Part shown: positions 36,978 through 46,245 of the stretch, in pieces
Numbering within the stretch: the stretch's first letter is position 1
How the letters are laid out: the number at the start of each line of letters is the position of its first letter
NCBI RefSeq assembly: GCF_003185655.1
Contig: NZ_QHJQ01000002.1
Span: 1-64,000, forward strand
DNA from: Coraliomargarita sinensis
GTDB lineage: Bacteria; Verrucomicrobiota; Verrucomicrobiia; Opitutales; Coraliomargaritaceae
Direction of reading: 5' to 3'
DNA length: 64,000 bases
Program-made: the position numbers and the translations under genes
The notes under the pieces: model-generated
What the model was told of the DNA's origin: nothing
The model's database searches: none
What the model saw: only the letters and a program-made list of their open reading frames with translations

Positions 36978-37596
36978 GATTTACTTGGTAATGGTAGAGT
37001 TAGATAGAATATAATCGACTCCGGGTTTTTTAACCCGAGGAGCGTTTATCTTCCAGCATTAGGAAATGAGATGTTGAGGATGGCAATTAGAAAAAAAGAT
37101 ACGGACCTGTCCTTTTGTGGGTAAGCTCTTGAGAGGAGGTAAAAAGAACAACTGATGGGTTTGGTAGATTAATAAAAAATTTGTTCTATCAGGCAATATA
37201 ATCAAGTTGTAATGTTTACAGACCTTGGACGCGAACGGCGTTGATCTCGTGGTTGACCGTTTTTATTATCCTCAAAACTCATTCGTCAACGAAGGCGCGC
37301 GCTTTTTCTTCGAGCGTTGTCAGTCTCGGGCGTGCGGAAATGCGATGGGTGTTAGAGGCATTCACACGAACAGACTAAATAACCGAGCTTAGGCCCTGCG
37401 AATTCTCTGGAGTTGTTTTGTTTAAGGGTCGTCAGCTTGTTCTTAACTATAAGATGAGCTCGCATGGCGGAGACCGTGCGGTCTTTTTTCGAGAGCACCC
37501 GCACAAGGCGGCGTCGAGCGAGCTCGAGCCCCACACGGACGATGCTCAACCGGGGTGCGCGCGTCCCAGCTGCTCCGTCTGCATTCGCGCCTCACA
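36978..37596. other. 619-bp intergenic region between PEP-CTERM and sulfatase genes
   Basis: The first part is AT-rich and contains the PEP-CTERM leader hairpin at about 37018-37035. The middle shows no recognisable gene, tRNA or riboswitch. The last third carries a family C hairpin (37507-37534), downstream of the sulfatase gene that ends at 37597. Confidence 0.5.
37507..37534. repeat. Family C hairpin
   Basis: On the minus strand it begins GTGGGGCTCGAGC and continues with TCGCTCGACGCCGCC, a GGCTCGAG / CTCGACGCC-type hairpin after a GTGG start. It closely matches the right arm at 26814-26841. Confidence 0.6.
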
Positions 37597-39168
37597 CTAT
37601 TCGTCGGCCTTCATTTCCGGGTCCACCAGAAACTTCGACCACTGGGGATGCAGGTGGGGCGGGTCTTTGTCGGCGACCGGCTTGCGTTTCGCCTCGGGCG
37701 CCAAAACGACTTTTTCCGCCATACGGTGCCATACGGCGGCCATTTGTGTCACCCTGTCCGGATGCTTGTCGGCGAGGTTCTCGGTCTCGCAGCGGTCTTC
37801 CGCGAGGTTATAGAGTTCCCAGGCCTTGGAGCGGAAGCTGACGAGCTTCCAGTCGCCGTCGCGCAGGCCGCGGTCCTTATCGAAGAGCAGGTGGATCGGC
37901 GGGCGTGAGGCGACCGCTTTCCCGTCGAGAATCGGTTTGAGGGAAATTCCGGAAACCGGGGTGAGTTCGCGGCCGGGCCAGCTTTTGGGGATCTCGGCAC
38001 CGGCAATTTCGGCGAGGGTGGGGAGCACGTCGATCAGGTGGGCGGGCGTATCGTCGACGGTGCCCGGTTCCGTGGCGAGGCCGGCCGGCCAGTGGATGAT
38101 GGCAGGCGTCGAAGCGCCGCCTTCGAATTGGTTTTGCTTGTAGAAGCGGAAGGGGGCGTTGCGGGCCCAGGCCCAGCCGGTGCTGTCGGTCCAGCGGGTG
38201 CGCGGGTCCCAGGGCATCAGATCCGGGCGGATATTGTGCCGGTCGTAGGGGCAGGCCCCGTTATCGGAGAAGAAGAGGATGAGCGTGTTGTCGAGTTCGC
38301 CGTTGGCCTCGAGGTCGGCCACCACCCGGCCGATTTCCTGGTCGACGCGGTCGATCATGGCGGCGTAGGTGGTCATGCGCTTCTCTTCCCAGTCCCGGAT
38401 GTCACGGGACAGATTCTCCCAGGCGGGCAAGTGGACGGGGCGTTCGGGGGCCTTGAAGTCCCCGCCGAACAACTGCATTTCCTTCTGACGCGCGACTCGT
38501 GCGGCGTAGACTGCATCCCAGCCCTTGGCGTAGCGCCCTTCGTATTTTTTATAATCCTCCTTCAAGGCGTGGAGCGGCGCGTGGGGCGCGTTGAAGGCCA
38601 TGTAGCAAAGCCAGGGCTGTTGCCGTTCGCGGGCCTCCTCGATGAACTTCAAGGCCCAGTCGGCGTTGGCCACGGTCGTGTAGAAATCCTTTTCCGGCAC
38701 CTCCCATTTCTCGCCGTTCAGGCGGAAGGTGTCGTCGCCCTTGAAAAAGTGGGTGGCCCCGGAGAGGTGGCCCCAGTAGCGCTGAAAGCCGAAGTCCGTC
38801 GGCTCTTTCTTCAGGTGCCACTTCCCGGTCATGGTTGTGAAATAGCCGGCCGGCTGCAGCAGCTCGGGGAGGGTGACCGCCCGGTCCAGGCGCTCGTTTC
38901 CGGCCTGGTGGCTGTAGCGTCCGGTCAGCAGGCTGACCCGCGACGAGTGGCACTTGGCGGTGGAGTAGAAGTTGTTGAAGCGCAGGCCGTTTTCCGCCAA
39001 GCGGTCCAGCACCGGGGTCTCGATCTCGGAGCCGTAGCAACCGAGGTCCGAATAGCCGAGATCGTCGGTGAGGATCAGCAGGATGTTGGGCTTTTCCGCG
39101 CCGGGCAGCGGCAAAATAGAGGCGAAGAGAAAAGCGGCGGCGATAGTCTTCATAGCGGATTTCTGCAT
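37597..39168 (-). CDS. Sulfatase (S1 family), variant active-site motif
   Basis: A 523-residue exported sulfatase with a signal peptide (TIAAAFLFASILPLPGAE). The first metal-binding motif is LLILTDDLGYSDLGCYGSE. The active-site motif is CHSSRVSLLTGRYS, so the residue to become formylglycine is present but the usual Pro or Ala two positions later is Ser. TGKWHLKKEP and LFFSDNGACP (metal ligands) are intact. It probably removes sulfate esters from a glycan in the periplasm. An anaerobic or FGE-type maturase is needed and is not in the window. It is the last gene of the fucan cluster, separated from the fucosidase by REP pair A5. Confidence 0.92.
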   Translation of the reverse strand: MQKSAMKTIAAAFLFASILPLPGAEKPNILLILTDDLGYSDLGCYGSEIETPVLDRLAENGLRFNNFYSTAKCHSSRVSLLTGRYSHQAGNERLDRAVTLPELLQPAGYFTTMTGKWHLKKEPTDFGFQRYWGHLSGATHFFKGDDTFRLNGEKWEVPEKDFYTTVANADWALKFIEEARERQQPWLCYMAFNAPHAPLHALKEDYKKYEGRYAKGWDAVYAARVARQKEMQLFGGDFKAPERPVHLPAWENLSRDIRDWEEKRMTTYAAMIDRVDQEIGRVVADLEANGELDNTLILFFSDNGACPYDRHNIRPDLMPWDPRTRWTDSTGWAWARNAPFRFYKQNQFEGGASTPAIIHWPAGLATEPGTVDDTPAHLIDVLPTLAEIAGAEIPKSWPGRELTPVSGISLKPILDGKAVASRPPIHLLFDKDRGLRDGDWKLVSFRSKAWELYNLAEDRCETENLADKHPDRVTQMAAVWHRMAEKVVLAPEAKRKPVADKDPPHLHPQWSKFLVDPEMKADE

Positions 39169-39256
39169 CGGAAGTTAAACTGGCCGAATCTTTTGGTAGG
39201 CGCAACAGACTTCTCTGAAAGCGACGCCCGTCAAGAGCGCAGCCGATAGCCGGCTT

Positions 39257-39347
39257 GTGGCGTGCTCGCTTGTCGAGCGCTTAGCGGTATTAACAATCAA
39301 TCGACTTCTGAACCCGCAAGAGGGCGTCCGGCAAGCGGACACGCCAC
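39257..39347. repeat. Family A REP pair, copy A5
   Basis: Left arm GTGGCGTGCTCGCTTGTCGA, stem GCTCG / CGAGC; inverted right arm with stem GTCCG / CGGGC-like and ending CGGACACGCCAC. The symmetry extends outward by CCGGCTT / AAGCCGG. Total core 91 bp. It sits inside the sulfatase-fucosidase operon, 11 bp after the fucosidase stop. Confidence 0.9.
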
Positions 39348-39358
39348 AAGCCGGCAGC

Positions 39359-40747
39359 TTATTTGACCTCGATTCGATAAACCAGGCCGAGTTCGTTTGG
39401 CACTTGCTTTGGAATGGAGAGCTTGAGCCCGTCCTCGCTATGCTTCCATTCGATCTTCTCCTGCGAGCCCAGTAGCTCGACGGATTCGACACTGACGTTA
39501 GGTGCGTTTTCGGCATCGAATGCCTGGAGCACGAGCTGATCCGCCGGCCATTCCGTGCAGATGGCATAGACGTATTCGTCCTTGGCGGTGTAGTAAATAC
39601 TTTCGCCTTCGCTGTATTGCAACCAGGGCGAGGCGTCGCGGATGGCTTCTTCATTGACATCCATCCACTTGCCGGCTTCGAGCAGGCGGTCGATCGCGGT
39701 TTGCTCGAACGTGCCTTTGGGCGTCGGCCCGACGTTGAGCAGGTAGTTGCCGCCCTTGCTGACGATGTCGGCCAGTCGTGCCACGATCTCGCCCGGCTCG
39801 ACCCAGTTGTGGTCGTTGGGGTTGTAGCCGTAGCTGGTGTTCATCGAGCCCGGGTTCTCCCACTCGAAGTCGATCGAGTTCTTGAGAATCTTGTTATCGC
39901 CGGAAGAGATGTAGTCACAGTGGGGCGGAGGCACGACCTTCGGGAAGGCCGGGCTCCAGATGCGGCTGTTGATCAGGGTTTCCGGGCTGTGCTTGCGGAT
40001 GGTGTTGGCGAGCCGCTCGATCTGTTCCGGACTCTTCATCTCGATGGCGTCGAACCAGATCAGGTCGATGTCGTATTGGGTGATGAGCTCCTTCACCTGG
40101 GGGTAGGCGATTTCCTCGAAGTATTTGTCGAAGTCGGCCTGGGTTGAGTCGGGGAAGTCCCAGAGGTTTGTCTGTTTCTTGTAGCGTTCGCTGCCCTGGC
40201 CGGTGGGGCGGTACCAGTCGCGGTCCACCGAGTAGTAGACGCCGAATTGGAGGCCGGCCCGGTGGCAGGCTTCCTCCAGTTCCTTGATAACGTCGCGTTT
40301 GAAGGGGGTCGCATCCACGATGTCGTAGTCGGTCACCGCAGAGTCGAACATGGCAAAGCCGTCGTGGTGCTTGGCGGTGATGACGACATAGCGCATGCCG
40401 GCGCGCTTCGCGATGTCGACCCACTCCTCGGCGTCAAAGTCCACAGGGTTGAACCGCTCGGCGAGCTGCGCGTATTCCTCGCGCGGGATTTTTTCGCTGA
40501 ACATGATCCACTCGGAGTAGCCGCGCTTGCGAACCGTGTCGCCCCAAGTGCCCCCCGGGATCGCGTAGAGGCCCCAGTGGATGAATAGGCCGTAGCGGGC
40601 CTCCTTGAACCAGCCGATGCGCTCCTGCCGTGCCATTTCAATTTGCTCCGGGCTGAGCTCGGACTCGGGCTGGCTCATGTAGGATCGGGTGGTTTTACAG
40701 CCGGAAAGCACCATGAGTAAGAGTAAGAATAGGATGGTTTGCTTCAT
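39359..40747 (-). CDS. Alpha-L-fucosidase (GH29), lipoprotein
   Basis: A 462-residue fucosidase. The start MKQTILFLLLLMVLSGC gives a lipoprotein signal with Cys17, so the enzyme is membrane-anchored in the periplasm or outer membrane. GH29 features are WFKEARYGLFIHWGLYAIPG, VITAKHHDGFAMFDS, the nucleophile Asp in DIDLIWFDAIEMK, and GGNYLLNVGPTPKG. It releases terminal alpha-L-fucose, probably after neighbouring sulfatases remove sulfate. The longer open frame to 40897 runs into the next gene; the lipobox fixes the start at 40747. It lies 43 bp after the sulfatase gene, as part of one operon. Confidence 0.93.
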   Translation of the reverse strand: MKQTILFLLLLMVLSGCKTTRSYMSQPESELSPEQIEMARQERIGWFKEARYGLFIHWGLYAIPGGTWGDTVRKRGYSEWIMFSEKIPREEYAQLAERFNPVDFDAEEWVDIAKRAGMRYVVITAKHHDGFAMFDSAVTDYDIVDATPFKRDVIKELEEACHRAGLQFGVYYSVDRDWYRPTGQGSERYKKQTNLWDFPDSTQADFDKYFEEIAYPQVKELITQYDIDLIWFDAIEMKSPEQIERLANTIRKHSPETLINSRIWSPAFPKVVPPPHCDYISSGDNKILKNSIDFEWENPGSMNTSYGYNPNDHNWVEPGEIVARLADIVSKGGNYLLNVGPTPKGTFEQTAIDRLLEAGKWMDVNEEAIRDASPWLQYSEGESIYYTAKDEYVYAICTEWPADQLVLQAFDAENAPNVSVESVELLGSQEKIEWKHSEDGLKLSIPKQVPNELGLVYRIEVK

Positions 40748-40790
40748 ATATGATGTATGCTTTAAGCGGGATATGGGATAAGCCCTTTGA

Positions 40791-42251
40791 TTAAAAGCTC
40801 TTTTCAATGGTGCGAATGTCTTTTCGTTCCCAGTACCAGATTCCGTCTTCCTTCCACAGGACGCGACCCCCGGAGCCTTTGACATGCTTGGCTTCATCTT
40901 TTGGGAGATATTGGCGGAGCTCGGCGATGCGCGCCTGCTGTCCGGCTTGGGCGGCTAAATTGTGCCATTCGTTGGGGTCTTCCTTAAGATTATAGAGTTC
41001 CTCGGACCCATCGGCGTAACGGATGTAGCGCCAGTCTTTCGAGCGCACACTGTGATTGCCGATGTTGTGGGTTGTAATGGCCGGGCGACGGGGGGTATCC
41101 GGGCGGTCGAGTTGCGGTTTCAGCGACAGGCCTTCCAAAGAGGAAACTGCTTCAATCCCGCAAAGCTCCAAGAGAGTCGGGTAGATGTCGAGCAGTTCGG
41201 CGGGCTGTTCGACATCCTGGGACTTCGGCAAGTCGGGCCCCGCAATAATGAGCGGAACACGGGTCGACCGCTCCCAAAGCGTATTCTTCCCGGTAATTCC
41301 CTTTTCACCCAGATGCCAACCGTGGTCGGAGAAGAGCACCACGATGGTATTGTCCGCATGTGGGGAATTTTCGAGTGCATCCAATACGCGGCCGACCTGC
41401 GAATCGACAAAGGAAACAGATGCCAGATAAGCGCGCACCAACGGCAGCCATTGATGGTTTTCCTGCACCCATTTCAGGCGTGGCTCGGGCAAGCGCCAGT
41501 TCAGGTACCAGGCAAACTCGGGAACATCGTCGCGGTCATTGAATAAGACCGGTGGCATCTTCAGGGTTTCTTCCGGGTACAGGTCGAACCATTCCCGGGA
41601 AGCGAAAAGAGGGACGTGTGGGCGCCCGAATCCGACTCCGAGGAAGAAGGGCTTCTCGTCGCTTTCGGCCTGCTGAATGAAGTCCACCGCCCAGCTGGCG
41701 ATTTCGTAATCGTTCTGTTGCTCGTCTTTTTCCGGGAAGACGCCCCAGTCGACCAGTTTGTGCGGGAGTTCCTTGACGAATTTTTTCTCAGGAATCGGTC
41801 CGAAATTGCAGGGGGGGCCGTATTGTTCAAACTCCGCCGCCCGGTCTTTTCTGTTTGGTGGGTAGGTGTGGAAGATCTTGCCGGTCAGGGCGGTGCGGTA
41901 GCCGTTCTTCCGGAAGGCCTGGGGCAGCGAGGTCAGATCTTTCAGCTCGTCGACGGAGCGAAACCAAGGGGACAAGCCGTAGACCCCGGTGGTGGTCGGG
42001 CGCAGTCCGGTGACCAATGAAGTCCTGGAGGGATTGCACACCGGCGCCTGGCAGTGCGCATTGCTGAAAAGCGTGCCTTCGGCTGCCAAGCGGTCGATGT
42101 TCGGCGTCTGCACCTGCGGGTGTCCATCAAGGCAGCCGACCCAATCGTTCAGATCGTCGATACCGATGAGGATGACGTTTTTCGCCGGTGCGGCCAACAA
42201 AGCCGTTTGGCCAAAGAGCAGAGCAAGGAGGACGTGCCGGATACGATGCAT
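40791..42251 (-). CDS. Sulfatase (iduronate-2-sulfatase-like)
   Basis: A 486-residue exported sulfatase. A signal peptide (VLLALLFGQTALLAAPA) is followed by NVILIGIDDLNDWVGCLDGH, the active-site CNPSRTSLVTGLRPTTTG (formylglycine consensus C-x-P-x-R intact) and VVLFSDHGWHLGEKG. GLSLKPQ and the SVRSKDWRYIRYADGSEELY tail fit the iduronate-2-sulfatase-like group. The start lies only 3 bp after the next sulfatase stop, indicating cotranscription. Substrate position unknown. Confidence 0.93.
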   Translation of the reverse strand: MHRIRHVLLALLFGQTALLAAPAKNVILIGIDDLNDWVGCLDGHPQVQTPNIDRLAAEGTLFSNAHCQAPVCNPSRTSLVTGLRPTTTGVYGLSPWFRSVDELKDLTSLPQAFRKNGYRTALTGKIFHTYPPNRKDRAAEFEQYGPPCNFGPIPEKKFVKELPHKLVDWGVFPEKDEQQNDYEIASWAVDFIQQAESDEKPFFLGVGFGRPHVPLFASREWFDLYPEETLKMPPVLFNDRDDVPEFAWYLNWRLPEPRLKWVQENHQWLPLVRAYLASVSFVDSQVGRVLDALENSPHADNTIVVLFSDHGWHLGEKGITGKNTLWERSTRVPLIIAGPDLPKSQDVEQPAELLDIYPTLLELCGIEAVSSLEGLSLKPQLDRPDTPRRPAITTHNIGNHSVRSKDWRYIRYADGSEELYNLKEDPNEWHNLAAQAGQQARIAELRQYLPKDEAKHVKGSGGRVLWKEDGIWYWERKDIRTIEKSF

Positions 42252-42254
42252 TGC

Positions 42255-43709
42255 TTAATGATTTAAATACTCCGCAAGGGGGATCGCGCCCTCGGGGACA
42301 TAGCCCTCCCTGTCGCGCTTGCGTTTGATGGGCCAGGCCTTGGAACTGGCTTCTTTCTTGAGGTGACTGGTCCGGTCCAGTGGCCAGACGGGATGCGGTG
42401 TGTGTGCGTCTGCGAAAATCGCCTTAGCCTTTTTGACCAGGTCGGGTCGTTGGTCGGCGAGGTTGTTGGTCTCGGCGGCGTCCTTGGCCAGATCGTAGAT
42501 CTCGATTTCACCCATGGGCTTTGGCATCACCGTTTTCCAGTCGTCCCAACGGGCGGCGCGTACCGCACCTGCGGGCCTACCCTCATGCAGTTCCCAGTAG
42601 AAGTAGTCGCGTTCCGGTGCCTCGCCACCTTTGAGAAAAAAGAGCAGTGAGAAGCCATCAGTTTCGTAGCCCTCGGGTGGTTCGACGCCGGTCATCTCGA
42701 CAAAAGTGGGCATGAGGTCCCAGTAAGCCCAGGGCTCGTCGGTCACACGTCCGGCGGGGACGGTGCCGGGCCACCAGGCGAAGGAGGCCTGGCGCAGCGC
42801 GCCCTCATACATGCCCCGCTTGTAGCCGCGCAGCTTGCCGTCCATGGTCTGATTAAAGAGTTTACCAATATCACTTTTGGGGTCGAATGAGGATCCATTG
42901 TCGCCACCAAAAACAATCAGCGTGTTTTTCTCCACGCCCAGTGCCTTAAGGGTGTCGACCAGTTCTTTTACATCCGAATCGATGCGGGTGACCATGGCGG
43001 CGTAGGCCTTCTGTTTGTCGCTCCACGGCCTGTCGGCGTAGATCCCGTAGTCATCGATTTCAAAACGGCCGTGCGGCAGGGTAATGGCGTAGAATAGGAA
43101 GAAGGGATCCTTCCCGTTTTTCTTGAGCCAGCGGATCATATCGCGCTGGATGAGCTCCTGCGCGTAGGTCTCGCCGACATCACGCCCGTTGTTCCCCGGC
43201 AGGGCGATGGGCTGATCGTTGCTGTAGAGGTAGGTAGGGAAGTAGGAATGCGCGTGGCGCTGGCAGTTGTAGCCAAAGAAATAGTCCATGCCCTGCTTCT
43301 GCGGAGCGCCCTCGGTGTCGAAAAAGCCCATGCCCCACTTGCCGAATGTGGCGGTGTGGTAGCCGGCGTTCCGGGCAATCTCACCGACGGTCACGATCTC
43401 TGCGTCAATGGGATATTGACCTTCGGGAACCCATTCGAAGTTCCCGCGCACCGGGCTGTTGCCCGAATGCAGGCCAGTATAGAAGACCGAGCGGCATGGA
43501 GCGCAGACAGAGGTGCCGGTGTAGGCCTGATTGAAGAGAGTGCCCTCGTTGGCAAGGCGGTCGAGGGTAGGCGTCTGAATCAGTTCTTGGCCATAGACGC
43601 CCATATCGCCCTGAGCGATATCATCGGAGAGGATGAAGATGAAGTTGGGTTTCTCCGCCGCCGAGGCAACTGAGGCGAGAACCAGTAAGAGCGTGTATGC
43701 TAATTTCAT
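42255..43709 (-). CDS. Sulfatase (arylsulfatase-type)
   Basis: A 484-residue exported sulfatase. Signal peptide [15 protein letters not shown]; metal-binding [20 protein letters not shown]; active site [20 protein letters not shown] with the C-x-P-x-R consensus; [11 protein letters not shown] and [10 protein letters not shown] carry further ligands. Gaps of 9 bp upstream and 3 bp downstream place it in the sulfatase operon. The extra Cys inside the active-site motif (CAPCR) is unusual but is also known in some natural sulfatases. Confidence 0.92.
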   Translation of the reverse strand: MKLAYTLLLVLASVASAAEKPNFIFILSDDIAQGDMGVYGQELIQTPTLDRLANEGTLFNQAYTGTSVCAPCRSVFYTGLHSGNSPVRGNFEWVPEGQYPIDAEIVTVGEIARNAGYHTATFGKWGMGFFDTEGAPQKQGMDYFFGYNCQRHAHSYFPTYLYSNDQPIALPGNNGRDVGETYAQELIQRDMIRWLKKNGKDPFFLFYAITLPHGRFEIDDYGIYADRPWSDKQKAYAAMVTRIDSDVKELVDTLKALGVEKNTLIVFGGDNGSSFDPKSDIGKLFNQTMDGKLRGYKRGMYEGALRQASFAWWPGTVPAGRVTDEPWAYWDLMPTFVEMTGVEPPEGYETDGFSLLFFLKGGEAPERDYFYWELHEGRPAGAVRAARWDDWKTVMPKPMGEIEIYDLAKDAAETNNLADQRPDLVKKAKAIFADAHTPHPVWPLDRTSHLKKEASSKAWPIKRKRDREGYVPEGAIPLAEYLNH

Positions 43710-43718
43710 AGGATCATT

Positions 43719-45119
43719 CTAGGGATTATAATTTCCTCTGGGGCGAATGTTTTGAGTGATTTCATCATCCAGGGCTTTCATTTGCTGGCGCATCGAATCC
43801 ACCCGTTTCGGGAATTGCTCCGCGAGGTTTTCAGACTCCCCCATGTCTTCGGCAAGATTGTAGAGTTCGACGCTGGGAGTCTTATCCGGATTCTTCTTCC
43901 TTTGCGTCGTCATACGCAGTTTCCAGTTGCCCTGGCGAATGGCATCCAGCTTGCCGCCCCTGCTGTAAAAGAGGAACTCATTACGGGGGGATTGGTCGTC
44001 TCCGTGAATCAGCCCACTAATGTCCATGCCGTCGATGGGTCCGCGGGTATTGAGCGGCAGGTCCGCAATGCTGGCGATGCTGGGCAGCAGATCGATGGTG
44101 CCGGCAATCTCATTGGTTTCGGTTCCCGCAGGAATGCGACCGGGCCCCCACATAATGGTTGGCACGCGTTGGCCGCCCTCGTAGGTCGTGCCTTTGCCGT
44201 CGCGGAGCGGGTCTGCGCTGCCAGCGTGGCTCTTGTAGTTGCCCCATGTCCCGCTCCAAGGACCGTTGTCGCTAGTGAAAATGATGTATGTGTTCTCGCT
44301 CAGGCCGAGTTCACGCACGGTATCGAGTAGTCGGCCAGTTTCCGCATCGATGTGCTCGATGACCGCCTTGTAGGCATTCTGCGGGTCCGGGTCGTAGGCG
44401 TCCTCGGGCACAAAGAGGGGCACATGGGGCATGCTGTGGGGGAGATAGAGAAAAAAAGGCTTCTCTTGGTTGGCTGTGATGAACTCGATCGCCTTATCTG
44501 TGTAGCGGCGGGTGATGGTACGCTGGTTGACCGGCAGCTCGATAATTTCCTCGTCCTGCATGAGCGGGGTCTTCCATGCCCGCCAGGCTTCTTCCTGATT
44601 GAGCCAGCTCTTGTTGCGGCGCGGGATGCCCTTTCTCCCCGAATTGTCGGGATGGTTCATGTCGTTGGAGTAGGGGATCCCGTAGTAGGTGTCAAAACCC
44701 TGGCTGGTCGGGAGGAAGGGCTCGCGGTGGCCCAGATGCCACTTGCCGATGCAGGCGGTGGCGTAGCCGGCACTCTTAAGCATGTCGGCAATCGTGACCT
44801 CGTCGGTGTGCAGACCATGGTTGTTGCCGGGGAAAACAACGCCTTTTGCCATACCGATACGCTTGGGGTAGCACCCCGTAAGTAGAGCAGCGCGCGACGG
44901 TGTGCAGACCGAACTGGCGACGTAGAAGGAGGTGAGCCTTCGCCCCTCGCGGGCCATCTGATCGAGATGAGGTGTCTTGATTGTCTCCGAACCAAAGCAA
45001 CCAAGGTCATTGTAGCCCTGGTCGTCGGTGAAGATAATAATGAAGTTCGGCTTATCGGTCGTCGCTTGTAGGCTGGATGCCAATGAGAGTAATACGATAG
45101 ATGCGATGAAGCGAATCAT
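43719..45119 (-). CDS. Sulfatase (arylsulfatase A-like)
   Basis: A 466-residue exported sulfatase. Signal peptide FIASIVLLSLASSLQATTD; metal motif FIIIFTDDQGYNDLGCFGSE; active site CTPSRAALLTGCYPKRIGM with intact C-x-P-x-R; GKWHLGHREPFLPTSQGFD and FTSDNGPWSGTWGNYKSHAG complete the site. The GPIDGMDISGLI and REFLFYSRGG-like C-terminal parts are typical of N-acetylgalactosamine-6-sulfatase-like S1 members. First sulfatase of the operon after the DUF6807 gene. Confidence 0.93.
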   Translation of the reverse strand: MIRFIASIVLLSLASSLQATTDKPNFIIIFTDDQGYNDLGCFGSETIKTPHLDQMAREGRRLTSFYVASSVCTPSRAALLTGCYPKRIGMAKGVVFPGNNHGLHTDEVTIADMLKSAGYATACIGKWHLGHREPFLPTSQGFDTYYGIPYSNDMNHPDNSGRKGIPRRNKSWLNQEEAWRAWKTPLMQDEEIIELPVNQRTITRRYTDKAIEFITANQEKPFFLYLPHSMPHVPLFVPEDAYDPDPQNAYKAVIEHIDAETGRLLDTVRELGLSENTYIIFTSDNGPWSGTWGNYKSHAGSADPLRDGKGTTYEGGQRVPTIMWGPGRIPAGTETNEIAGTIDLLPSIASIADLPLNTRGPIDGMDISGLIHGDDQSPRNEFLFYSRGGKLDAIRQGNWKLRMTTQRKKNPDKTPSVELYNLAEDMGESENLAEQFPKRVDSMRQQMKALDDEITQNIRPRGNYNP

Positions 45120-45180
45120 ACATGAGGGTGGTTGGATCTAAACAAGACGAGAGCCTGTAAAGAGATGGTGGACGGTATGA

Positions 45181-46122
45181 TTACTTCAGTGAGGCCGACT
45201 TACAGCAAGAACCGGTGGCGGCGTAAGTTTGCCAGAGTTGTTCGGCGGCTTCAGTGGAGAGCGTGCCGTCGTAGATAAAGAGACGATAATTACGCGTGTA
45301 GGTTTCACCCGGTTCGAAGGTCCAGGACTCACCCATCACCGGATTGAAGTTCACAAAAATCGCCCCATTGTAGTGCTTGTTCCAGGTGCGCAGTCTTTCC
45401 GGATGGTTGTGATTGCTGGGATCCCCCATCAGCAGGACGCCGGCCGTGCCGCCTTCACCATTAGCGCCTTCCACGCGTATCCAGCGGGCGGACTTTCCGT
45501 TCGCGTTTTCGCGGCTCGCGCCTTCGCTGGATAAAATAGTACTGTTCTCAATGTTCCAGAGCGCCGTGCCCCGGAGCCCGAGACCGCTGTAGCGGTACTT
45601 GGTGATCGTAATCGGATCCTCCCCCACAACCTGGTGGCTGATTTTAAGATCAAGATGGTAGCCCCGTGCCGGAGCATCCACAATGTCCGACGCACTGATT
45701 TCGGTGATCTCTTTGAGCCTGACCTGGGGGCCGCCGGGTGCCTTACGGTCGATATAGACGCTTTCGGAGATCAGGGCGTCAGGCGTCGAAATATGGTTCC
45801 GGGCCTCAACCACTCCTTCTCCCTGCTGGAGCTCCCAGCAGAGGATCTTACGCTCTCCGTGTTCGATGAATTTCCAGGGCCACCAGAGACCGAAGTGATG
45901 GAGGTGGTCTTTGGGTTGGCTGTCTGTGACCGTGAACCCTGAGGGGGTCTTAAGGGGATGAATGAAGTTGCTTCCTTTGAACGACTCACCTCCTGCAGGA
46001 TTCGCCAAAGGTGCGGCTTGATAAGTGATCAGATCTTTGCCTTCGACTGGTACGGAGGCCTGATTTGCCCCGAAGCAGTGACAGGAAAGGAAGAATAGCG
46101 AAAAAGAGCTTAAATAACGCAT
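45181..46122 (-). CDS. DUF6807 (PmoA-like) exported protein
   Basis: A 313-residue protein with a signal peptide (YLSSFSLFFLSCHCFGANQ). GSNFIHPLKTPSGFTVTDSQ, DHLHHFGLWWPWKF and ARWIRVEGANGEGGTAGVLL, with FNPVMGESWTFEPGETYTRN near the end, are the marks of the DUF6807 family, often labelled PmoA-like. It has no proven role in methane oxidation; members occur in polysaccharide loci of Planctomycetota and Verrucomicrobiota and have a galactose-mutarotase-like fold. It precedes the sulfatases by 61 bp, is in the same orientation and is likely the first gene of the cluster. Confidence 0.82.
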   Translation of the reverse strand: MRYLSSFSLFFLSCHCFGANQASVPVEGKDLITYQAAPLANPAGGESFKGSNFIHPLKTPSGFTVTDSQPKDHLHHFGLWWPWKFIEHGERKILCWELQQGEGVVEARNHISTPDALISESVYIDRKAPGGPQVRLKEITEISASDIVDAPARGYHLDLKISHQVVGEDPITITKYRYSGLGLRGTALWNIENSTILSSEGASRENANGKSARWIRVEGANGEGGTAGVLLMGDPSNHNHPERLRTWNKHYNGAIFVNFNPVMGESWTFEPGETYTRNYRLFIYDGTLSTEAAEQLWQTYAATGSCCKSASLK

Positions 46123-46245
46123 AGTGCCAAGTTGTTAGAATGAAGACCCGTCGCAACCTACAAATGTTCAGGTTTCTTTCATTTCCTTTTGTCGGGGCTG
46201 TAAGTAACTTGCGGCGGACTGAAATAAAGGTCTTAAATATCACTC

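Noticed and set aside
36978..37506. Possible riboswitch or small RNA in the long intergenic region
   Set aside because: Only one short leader hairpin (CGGGTT/AACCCG) was seen; nothing resembles a known riboswitch core.
38038..39249. 403-residue plus-strand open frame opposite the sulfatase
   Set aside because: Antisense to conserved sulfatase active-site and metal-binding segments; no homologous features.
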